Positions 1 to 5,866 of a DNA stretch of 7,642 bases are shown piece by piece. The stretch is taken from NCBI GenBank assembly GCA_002393905.1, contig DGSJ01000013.1, forward strand, positions 1 through 7,642, given 5' to 3'. Under the pieces are notes generated by a model that saw only the letters and a list, made by a program, of their open reading frames with translations, did not search any database and was not told where the DNA came from. Positions within the stretch are counted from its first letter, which is position 1. Every line of letters starts with the position of its first letter. The DNA comes from Caryophanales bacterium UBA4365. GTDB taxonomy: Bacteria; Bacillota_I; Bacilli_A; RFN20; CAG-826. The position numbers and the translations under genes are program-made.

Positions 1-343
1 GCATTTCCAGCTCGAGAAGCTGTTGTCCAGCTCCAGCAAGTTCAATGGCTTGCGCATAGAACTGGTATTCGCCACGCGCTGGATACGTTGATACGTAACC
101 AACCGCGATAACTTCATCTCCATCCTTAATTGGCCCTTGGATATACTTTGTATATTCGCCAAACATCACTGCTCTAATCGATGAGTTTTCGTCTTTAAGA
201 GTAAAGTAGATGTGACCGTTAGAATAAGGTTTGAAGTTTGATACTTCACCTTTGAGTTTTAAACCACGTAATGAAATATCGGCATCAAACTTTTGTTTGA
301 TATAACGGTTTAGGCTAGTAACAGAGTATAAAGTTAAATTCAC
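1..343 (-). CDS. xseA: Exodeoxyribonuclease VII large subunit, N-terminal part (3' end beyond window)
   Basis: Large subunit of exonuclease VII, which with small XseB subunits degrades single-stranded DNA from both ends in repair. Reverse translation from GTG 343 gives 114 codons open to the left edge, about a quarter of the usual 400-450 residues. They form the N-terminal OB-fold DNA-binding domain: SVTSLNRYIKQKFDAD (7-22), GEVSNFKPYSNGHIYFTLKD (32-51), IRAVMF (56-61), GDEVIAVGYVSTY and GEYQFYAQAIELAGAGQQL near the end. The catalytic domain lies outside. The start is a GTG sharing GTGA with the nusB stop (4-base overlap). Only a weak GGA is seen upstream, so translation is probably coupled to nusB. 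nusB-xseA is a common bacterial neighbourhood, and xseB is expected next. Confidence 0.95.
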   Translation of the reverse strand, partial: MNLTLYSVTSLNRYIKQKFDADISLRGLKLKGEVSNFKPYSNGHIYFTLKDENSSIRAVMFGEYTKYIQGPIKDGDEVIAVGYVSTYPARGEYQFYAQAIELAGAGQQLLELEM

Positions 344-747
344 AAGACGTTATCCAGGATGGCGTTAACAAATTTGTAATCCGATTCATCAAGGTATTTC
401 TTTGATAATCGGACGGCAACATCAATAATGACTCTTTTAGAGTCTTTTCCTTCAATTTGATAGTGAGTGTAACTCATTAAGAGGATTGCTTGTTCAAGGC
501 GGTTTAAGCGAGAGAACTTCCATTTTGGCATCTTCGCTTGGTAGATCCCCTCGATTTCATCAATATGACTTAATGATTTCACCACAACTTGCTTTGCAAA
601 AAGGGAAATATCGTTAAAAGGAGTTTCGAAAATAGACTCCATCATCTCTTCGATGGAAAATTCATCGGACAACGAAATACGGGTCAATGCATCATAGATG
701 CAGACCATAATTAATTCGTTTTCTTTGTTTCGAGAGATCTCAGACAT
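340..747 (-). CDS. nusB: Transcription antitermination factor NusB
   Basis: Small all-helical protein that, with ribosomal protein S10 (NusE), binds boxA RNA and supports antitermination and processing of rRNA transcripts. The 135 residues are typical. The C-terminal half is recognisable: KFSRLNRLEQAILLMSY (77-93), a VIIDVAVRLSKKYLDE helix (106-121) matching the family's INEAVELAK segment, and the ending YKFVNAILDNVL (124-135), matching FVNGVLD. The N-terminus is divergent: ISRNKENELIMVCIYDAL stands where most NusB have an Arg-rich RRxAREIALQxLY helix that helps bind boxA. Identification therefore rests on the C-terminal half, length and position before xseA. ATG 747 directly follows the tkt TAA. 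AAAGGA lies 12 bases upstream inside tkt, a long spacing, so translation probably depends on ribosomes finishing tkt. The TGA stop overlaps the xseA GTG. Confidence 0.9.
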   Translation of the reverse strand: MSEISRNKENELIMVCIYDALTRISLSDEFSIEEMMESIFETPFNDISLFAKQVVVKSLSHIDEIEGIYQAKMPKWKFSRLNRLEQAILLMSYTHYQIEGKDSKRVIIDVAVRLSKKYLDESDYKFVNAILDNVL

Positions 748-2709
748 TTATTCGGCTAATCCTTTTTTGACAAATGAAGCGAGATTTTCAGCTGTAAAGC
801 CATAAGCTTTAATTGCTTCTTTTGCTGGGGCGCTGGTACCAAATGAGTCAACACTCATCATGTGATCAGCGTATTTATACCAACCAAAGCTGGAAAGCAT
901 TTCCACTGCAAAGACTTTGTCTTTAGTAACACCAAAAACAGATTTTTGGTATTCTTTTGGTTGTTTTTCAAAATCAAACCAGGAAGGCATTGAGACAACA
1001 CGGACATCAATTCCTTCTGCTTTAAGAAGTTTCTTAGCTTCGCAAGCTAAGGCAACTTCACTACCTGTTGCAACAATAGTTGCATCAAGATGTTTTTCTT
1101 CTTTATCAATGACATAAGCGCCTTTAAAGACTTCGTTATATTTGCTGCCTAAAAGTGGTAAGCCTTGACGAGAAAGTATTAAAGCTGTTGGAGTTTCTTT
1201 TGAACGAAGAGCAATTTCCCATGCCGCGTATGTTTCGTTCACGTCACATGGACGGATAACGTTCATATTTGGAATGCTTCTTAGCATAGCTAAGTGTTCG
1301 ATTGGTTGATGGGTTGGGCCATCTTCACCAACAGCGATGGTATCATGGGAGAAAAGGTAGATGGCTGGTAATTTAGAAAGAGCAGCCATACGAATGGCGG
1401 ATTTCATGTAGTCAGAGAAAACAAGGAAGCATCCAACATAGGTCTTTAGACCTCCATGGAGGAGCATACCATTTTGTGCACTGGCCATTTCGAATTCACG
1501 AATACCCCAGTTGACATTACGTCCCTTTGGAGTTTTTGGTGTGAAATCAACACCATCTTTAATATGAGTCATGACTGAACCAGCAACGTCAGCAGATCCG
1601 CCCATTAAGAATGGGATCTTATTGTAGAGCTCATTAAGAGCTTTTCCGGAACTGACACGTGTGGAATCAGAATTTTCGGTAAATTTAGGGGCTTTTTTGA
1701 AGTAACTAGAGACATCACCGCTTAAAGCGCGTTCAAATTTCTTGGCAGCACCTGGGTGAGCAGCTTTCCATTCATTGACTTTGGAGTCGTAAGCTTTATG
1801 GGCTTCTATACCACGTTTAGCAAATGAATTCTTAAATTCATCGTAAACTTCTTGAGGAATGGTAAATGCTGGATAATTAAATCCATAGAAGGCCTTTGCC
1901 TTCGCACCATCTTCCTCGCCGAGTGGGTTACCATGAACTTTGCATGTACCTTGTTTTTCGCTTCCATAGCCGATAACGGTATGAACAATGATTAAAGTTG
2001 GTTTAGATTTTGATGTTTTAGCTTTGCTAATTGCTTCATCAATCGCTTCAACATCATTTCCATCCATCACTTCTAAAACATTCCATTCGGAAGCTTTGAA
2101 ACGGTTTTTCACGTTTTCAGAGAAAGATAAATCAAGACCACCATCAAGAGTGACGGCGTTACTATCGTAAATGAGAATGAGTTTATTTAATTTTTGGTGT
2201 CCAGCAAGAGAGATGGCTTCTTGAGAAAGACCTTCTTGAAGACATCCATCACCGCATAAAACGTATGTATAATGATCACAAAGAACTTTTCCTTGTGGAT
2301 ATTGGTGAGCAACAGCTCTTTCAGCCATCGCCATACCAACAGCTTGGGCAATACCTTGTCCTAAAGGACCACTTGTCGCATCAACACCACATGTGTGTTT
2401 AAATTCTGGGTGTCCTGGAGTTAAACTTCCGAGTTGACGGAAACTCTTTAGGTCATCCATGGATACATTGTATCCAGACACATGAAGCATTGTGTATAGA
2501 AGTGAGCTAGCGTGTCCAGCACTTAGTACAAAGCGGTCACGGTTAAACCATGTTGGATCTTTTGGATCACTAACAAGATGACGTGTCCAAAGTGTGTAAA
2601 GAATTGGGGCACTGCCAAGAGCCATTCCTGGGTGGCCAGATTTGGCTTTGTTCACAACATCGATACACATGGATCGAATTGCGGCGACTGAGAGTTCTTT
2701 TTGATTCAT
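748..2709 (-). CDS. tkt: Transketolase
   Basis: Thiamine-diphosphate enzyme that moves two-carbon ketol units between sugar phosphates in the non-oxidative pentose phosphate pathway, linking ribose-5-phosphate and erythrose-4-phosphate supply to glycolysis; cytosolic dimer. The 653 residues are full length and motif positions run within a few residues of E. coli TktA. The N-terminal pyrophosphate domain has SGHPG (His26), AGHASS (His66), His100, GPLGQG and the cofactor motif GDG (153-155) through Asn184. The pyrimidine domain has WGIREFEM with the catalytic Glu405, the FSHDTIAVGEDGPTHQP loop (His467) and SRQGLP (Arg514). A C-terminal transketolase domain follows from about 540. ATG 2709 has AAGGAG 7 bases upstream. 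It starts 25 bases after aspS and its TAA stop touches the nusB ATG, so it is probably transcribed with both. No catalytic residue appears to be missing. Confidence 0.98.
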   Translation of the reverse strand: MNQKELSVAAIRSMCIDVVNKAKSGHPGMALGSAPILYTLWTRHLVSDPKDPTWFNRDRFVLSAGHASSLLYTMLHVSGYNVSMDDLKSFRQLGSLTPGHPEFKHTCGVDATSGPLGQGIAQAVGMAMAERAVAHQYPQGKVLCDHYTYVLCGDGCLQEGLSQEAISLAGHQKLNKLILIYDSNAVTLDGGLDLSFSENVKNRFKASEWNVLEVMDGNDVEAIDEAISKAKTSKSKPTLIIVHTVIGYGSEKQGTCKVHGNPLGEEDGAKAKAFYGFNYPAFTIPQEVYDEFKNSFAKRGIEAHKAYDSKVNEWKAAHPGAAKKFERALSGDVSSYFKKAPKFTENSDSTRVSSGKALNELYNKIPFLMGGSADVAGSVMTHIKDGVDFTPKTPKGRNVNWGIREFEMASAQNGMLLHGGLKTYVGCFLVFSDYMKSAIRMAALSKLPAIYLFSHDTIAVGEDGPTHQPIEHLAMLRSIPNMNVIRPCDVNETYAAWEIALRSKETPTALILSRQGLPLLGSKYNEVFKGAYVIDKEEKHLDATIVATGSEVALACEAKKLLKAEGIDVRVVSMPSWFDFEKQPKEYQKSVFGVTKDKVFAVEMLSSFGWYKYADHMMSVDSFGTSAPAKEAIKAYGFTAENLASFVKKGLAE

Positions 2710-2734
2710 AAATTTTCTCCTTAATTATAAATAA

Positions 2735-4462
2735 TTATTCTTCAGCAATTTTAATGCCGACATCTTTTAATTGAGCTTCATCAACTGGCTCTGGTGCGTT
2801 ACTCATTGGACATGTTGCTTTAAGATTCTTTGGGAAGGCGATGACATCACGAATGTTGTCTGTTCCACAAATAATCATTGATAAACGTTCAAGTCCAAAG
2901 GCAATTCCACCATGAGGAGGAGTTCCATATTCGAACGCCTTGACAAAGTATCCAAATTTACGAGCAATATCTTCATTGGTGAATCCAAGAATGTTGAAGA
3001 TTTTCTTTTGCATGTCTTGGTCGTAAATACGAAGTGAACCACCACCAGCTTCATAACCATTTATGACAATGTCATAAGCAGCCGATAAAACTTTGCTTGG
3101 ATCAGTGTCTAAATATTTAGCAGTTTCTGGTGTTGGACGAGTAAATGGATGGTGTAATGGTTTATAAGAACCATCGTGTATATCTTTTTCGAATAATGGA
3201 AAATCCACCACCCAGAGTAAATCATAGGTGTTTGGTTTGACATATCCGAGCTCGTGAGCGTATTTTGAGCGGAGTGCACCAAGTGCAAAACACACTGGGT
3301 CATGAGCACCCGCAAGAACTAAGATAAGGTCGCCGTCTTTAGCGCCTGTAACTTGCATCAGTTCTTTCATTTGTGCTTCATTCATGAACTTCGCTAAAGA
3401 TGATTCAAGTGTACCATTGTTTACTTTGTAAACACCGATACCACCAAAGCCGAATTTCTTTGCTTCAAGAGTTAATCCATCAATCACTTTACGTGAAGTT
3501 TGTGGAGCCACTCCTGGAATAACTAAGGCTTTGATTGATTCAGCAGATTTGTAGCCGTTAAATTCAGTTTTATTTAAAACATTGGTCACTTCTTTTAAGT
3601 GAAGTTCAAAACGAGTGTCTGGCTTATCACTACCATAGACGTCAACTGCTTCCTTATATGGAAGACGACGTAATGGGAGAGCTAAATCATAGTTCAATGT
3701 CTCTTTGAAAACTTTCTTTAAGAAACCTTCCATTAAAGTAAGAATTTCATCTTGATCAAGGAAGGACATTTCTAAGTCAATTTGAGTAAATTCTGGTTGA
3801 CGGTCTTGTCTTAAGTCTTCATCACGGAAGCATCTCGCTATTTGATAATAGCGTTCAAAACCGCCAATCATTAACAATTGTTTAAACAATTGAGGAGATT
3901 GTGGAAGAGCATAGAAGCAACCATGACTAACGCGTGATGGAACAATATAGTCTCTTGCGCCTTCAGGTGTCGAAAGAGTTAAGCATGGTGTTTCAACTTC
4001 AATAAAACCATTCTCATCAAAATATTGATGGGCCGCTTTCACAATCTGAGCTCTCTTTTCAAGATTATGTCTCATGATTGGGCGACGGAGATCCAAATAA
4101 CGATATTTTAAACGAACGTCCTCAAGGGCGTCAGTATTATCAGCAATAATCATTGGAGTTGGATTAGCTTTGCTAAAAACTTCAATATTCTTGGCCAAAA
4201 TTTCAATTTCACCAGTTTTTAATGCTTTATTTGGGACATCCTTTTTGTGAACTGTTCCTTCAACGCGGATAACGTATTCATTACGTACATCAGGCACACT
4301 AACGCCTTCTTGTACGGTGACTTGGATAATTCCACTACGATCTCTAAGATCAATAAATTGGAGTGCACCAAGATTTCTTTTTTTACTAACCCAGCCAACT
4401 AGGCTGACTTCACGACCCACATCTTTCAAAGAAAGATCTGTATTATAACAACTTCTATTCAT
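2735..4462 (-). CDS. aspS: Aspartyl-tRNA synthetase, bacterial type (AspRS)
   Basis: Class IIb synthetase that charges tRNA-Asp with aspartate; cytosolic dimer. With ATG 4462 the protein has 575 residues, close to the usual 580-595. The N-terminal OB-fold anticodon-binding domain (about 1-105) contains GWVSKKRNLG and FIDLRDRSG. The catalytic domain has KYRYLDLRRP (119-128), motif 1 (FIEVETP, 153-159), the aspartate-binding TPEGARDY and QSPQLFKQLLM segments, motif 2 (CFRDEDLRQDRQPEFTQID, 211-229) and motif 3 (GIAFGLERL, 519-527). The GAD-type insertion typical of bacterial enzymes lies at about 285-415. The RNLG segment has Leu as in the E. coli enzyme, where some non-discriminating AspRS have His; this favours a tRNA-Asp-specific enzyme but does not prove it. 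It overlaps hisS by 8 bases and ends in TAA 25 bases before tkt. Confidence 0.98.
   Translation of the reverse strand: MNRSCYNTDLSLKDVGREVSLVGWVSKKRNLGALQFIDLRDRSGIIQVTVQEGVSVPDVRNEYVIRVEGTVHKKDVPNKALKTGEIEILAKNIEVFSKANPTPMIIADNTDALEDVRLKYRYLDLRRPIMRHNLEKRAQIVKAAHQYFDENGFIEVETPCLTLSTPEGARDYIVPSRVSHGCFYALPQSPQLFKQLLMIGGFERYYQIARCFRDEDLRQDRQPEFTQIDLEMSFLDQDEILTLMEGFLKKVFKETLNYDLALPLRRLPYKEAVDVYGSDKPDTRFELHLKEVTNVLNKTEFNGYKSAESIKALVIPGVAPQTSRKVIDGLTLEAKKFGFGGIGVYKVNNGTLESSLAKFMNEAQMKELMQVTGAKDGDLILVLAGAHDPVCFALGALRSKYAHELGYVKPNTYDLLWVVDFPLFEKDIHDGSYKPLHHPFTRPTPETAKYLDTDPSKVLSAAYDIVINGYEAGGGSLRIYDQDMQKKIFNILGFTNEDIARKFGYFVKAFEYGTPPHGGIAFGLERLSMIICGTDNIRDVIAFPKNLKATCPMSNAPEPVDEAQLKDVGIKIAEE
3875..3892. 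repeat. Perfect 18-bp palindrome within aspS
   Basis: CAATTGTTTAAACAATTG equals its own reverse complement. It encodes QLFKQL of the conserved SPQLFKQLLM segment, where the repeated Gln-Leu pair makes symmetry easy. A coding coincidence is the simplest explanation. Confidence 0.9.
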
Positions 4463-5774
4463 TGCCGTGCTCCTCAAAATATTTTAATTCGATTTGTTCG
4501 TAGTATTCTTGAAGCATCGTTCTTAAAGAATTAACGATTTCTTCTCCACGAACTTTAGTTTGAATTTGGTTTGAAAGATTCTTCACTGTAAATTCACCGT
4601 TTTTCCATTCGTCTTCACCAACAATGATGGCAAACTTGGCTTTCTTTTTGGTAGCTGCTTTAAATTGAGATTTAAAAGACTTAGCTTCAAAAGACATGTC
4701 GGTCATCATTCCAGCATAACGAAGTTGGTTCATTAAGACAGCACAATCACCAACGAATTTGGCATCCATTGGCATAATGTAGAAATCCAAACCAAATGTA
4801 TCTGGTAAATCATGATTGAAATGATTAAAGACGTGGAAGAGTCTTTCTAAGCCTAAAGACATGCCAACACCTTCATAATCTGGACCACCGACATCTTTTA
4901 AAAGATGTGCGTAGTGTCCACCACCACCTAAAGCACCAACTTCAGCTAAGCCTTCAATTGGTTTGGCGTGGTATTCAAAAACGATACCAGTGTAATAATC
5001 AAGGCCACGAACGAGATTGTCGTCAATTTCCGCTTCGATATTGAAGGATTCCAAAATTGAGATCACTAAATTCAAGTATTCTTTAGCACTATCTGTTAGA
5101 TAATCACGAAGTTTTGGAGCGCCTTTAACAATTTCAATGTCTTCTGGAACTTTGCAATCAAGAATGCGGAGAGGGTTAATCTCATAACGACGTTTGCAGT
5201 CATCGCACATTTGATCAATGTATTTCGCAAAGTAATCTTTTAAAGCGGCACGATAGTTATTTCGACTTTCTTCGTCTCCGAGAGAGTTAATCTTCACTTT
5301 GACCGGAACACGAATTGAGTTGAAACAGTGATAACCAAGGTTAATCACATCGGCGTCTAAATAAGCACTTGGTGCGCCAACACATTCGACTCCAAATTGA
5401 TGGAATTGACGATAACGACCAGCTTGTGGTCTTTCATAGCGGAAGCATGGTCCAAGATAGAAATACTTCATTGGTAAATCAGCTTCCACATAGAGTTTAT
5501 TGGAAACAATGCTACGCATTACTCCGGCAGTCATCTCTGGACGAAGAGTCACACTACGACCGCCTTTATCATCAAAGGTATACATTTCTTTATGGACAAT
5601 ATCACTGCTTTCACCAACTGAACGAAGGAATAAAGGAGTATGTTCTAAGATTGGGGTACGAATTTCTTCGTAACCAAAAATTGCTGCAATTGATTTACAG
5701 CGTTCCTCAATTTCAGTATAAAGTAGGGCTTCTGAGCCAATAATATCGTGTGTTCCTTTGACTGGATTTTCCAT
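4455..5774 (-). CDS. hisS: Histidyl-tRNA synthetase (HisRS)
   Basis: Class IIa aminoacyl-tRNA synthetase that activates histidine with ATP and loads it on tRNA-His; cytosolic homodimer. The 439 residues are a normal length. The N-terminus KGTHDI is typical. The core holds motif 1 (about 35-60), motif 2 (YFYLGPCFRYERPQAGRYRQ, 104-123), the HisA motif LVRGLDYYTG (254-263, with the catalytic Arg256), a HisB motif at 283-290 and motif 3 (GLERL, 308-312, Arg311). The C-terminal anticodon-binding domain (about 327-420) includes SFKSQFKAA and IIVGEDEW. The HisB motif reads GGGGHYAH instead of the usual GGGRYD/NG, an unusual substitution. ATG at 5774 was chosen for its AAAGGAG site. The TAG stop overlaps the aspS start by 8 bases, giving the hisS-aspS pair common in Bacillota. 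A predicted promoter lies just upstream. Confidence 0.98.
   Translation of the reverse strand: MENPVKGTHDIIGSEALLYTEIEERCKSIAAIFGYEEIRTPILEHTPLFLRSVGESSDIVHKEMYTFDDKGGRSVTLRPEMTAGVMRSIVSNKLYVEADLPMKYFYLGPCFRYERPQAGRYRQFHQFGVECVGAPSAYLDADVINLGYHCFNSIRVPVKVKINSLGDEESRNNYRAALKDYFAKYIDQMCDDCKRRYEINPLRILDCKVPEDIEIVKGAPKLRDYLTDSAKEYLNLVISILESFNIEAEIDDNLVRGLDYYTGIVFEYHAKPIEGLAEVGALGGGGHYAHLLKDVGGPDYEGVGMSLGLERLFHVFNHFNHDLPDTFGLDFYIMPMDAKFVGDCAVLMNQLRYAGMMTDMSFEAKSFKSQFKAATKKKAKFAIIVGEDEWKNGEFTVKNLSNQIQTKVRGEEIVNSLRTMLQEYYEQIELKYFEEHGNE
4470..4475 (-). promoter_or_regulatory. aspS ribosome binding site (decides the start)
   Basis: GAGGAG inside the 3' end of hisS lies 7 bases before ATG 4462. An in-frame TTG at 4477 would give a protein five residues longer, but it sits at the upstream edge of this Shine-Dalgarno and leaves the site inside the coding sequence. 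ATG 4462 is therefore the better start. Confidence 0.85.
4891..4908. repeat. Perfect 18-bp palindrome within hisS
   Basis: ACATCTTTTAAAAGATGT equals its own reverse complement. It covers codons 290-295 (HLLKDV), directly after the variant HisB motif. No function is evident. Like the palindrome in aspS it is centred on TTTAAA. Confidence 0.9.
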
Positions 5775-5782
5775 AATAAAAA

Positions 5783-5789
5783 CTCCTTT
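5783..5789 (-). promoter_or_regulatory. hisS ribosome binding site
   Basis: AAAGGAG ends 8 bases before the ATG at 5774, a strong Shine-Dalgarno at ideal spacing. It fixes the hisS start and lies within the short predicted leader. Confidence 0.85.
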
Positions 5790-5802
5790 ATTAATCGCTC
5801 AT

Positions 5803-5831
5803 ATTATAGAGAATAAGCTCTATAAAGACAA
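5803..5831 (-). promoter_or_regulatory. Predicted sigma-A promoter of hisS operon
   Basis: On the minus strand a -35 box TTGTCT (5831-5826, 4 of 6 to consensus) is followed by exactly 17 bases and a perfect -10 box TATAAT (5808-5803). Transcription would start near 5796, leaving a leader of only about 22 bases before the hisS ATG. It is the only well-formed promoter I see in the window and lies in its largest intergenic gap, so it probably drives hisS-aspS-tkt-nusB-xseA. The start site is inferred from spacing, not observed. Confidence 0.7.
5804..5825. repeat. Inverted repeat between promoter boxes, possible operator
   Basis: On the minus strand TTATAGAG, a 6-base loop CTTATT, then CTCTATAA form perfect 8-base arms. 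The repeat starts directly after the -35 box and ends inside the -10 box, so it occupies the whole spacer, a typical place for a repressor operator. As an RNA hairpin it would be weak (two G-C pairs) and no U-run follows, so it is not a convincing rel terminator. Which protein, if any, binds is unknown. Confidence 0.45.
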
Positions 5832-5866
5832 GTGATTATAAATGGAGTCAAAAAATATGATTAAAA

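Noticed and set aside
1033..1051. 8-bp-arm hairpin with 3-base loop inside tkt (CTTAGCTT / AAGCTAAG)
   Set aside because: It falls in an ordinary Leu-Ala-Cys-Glu-Ala-Lys coding stretch, about one such hairpin is expected by chance in this window, and no T-run follows.
1824..1841. 7-bp-arm inverted repeat inside tkt (ATGAATT / AATTCAT)
   Set aside because: Several repeats of this size are expected by chance in AT-rich sequence of this length, and it is explained by the DEFKNSF coding.
2722..2737. All-AT inverted repeat and a TATAAT (2729-2724) between aspS and tkt
   Set aside because: No -35 box at 16-18 bases, and transcription would start inside the tkt ribosome binding site. The repeat has a 2-base loop and no G-C pairs, so it is neither a convincing promoter nor a terminator.
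5369..5743. 124-residue plus-strand open frame opposite hisS
   Set aside because: It lies entirely antisense to a clear HisRS. It has no Shine-Dalgarno or promoter that I can see, and its translation (low complexity, no recognisable motif) looks like a shadow frame.
5804..5825. Rho-independent terminator for rel
   Set aside because: The only hairpin in the gap has two G-C pairs and is not followed by a U-run, so no intrinsic terminator is supported. Read-through into hisS stays possible.
5835..5851. TTGACT (5851-5846) and TATAAT (5840-5835) upstream of the chosen hisS promoter
   Set aside because: The two boxes are only 5 bases apart and cannot pair. Neither finds a good partner at 16-18 bases.
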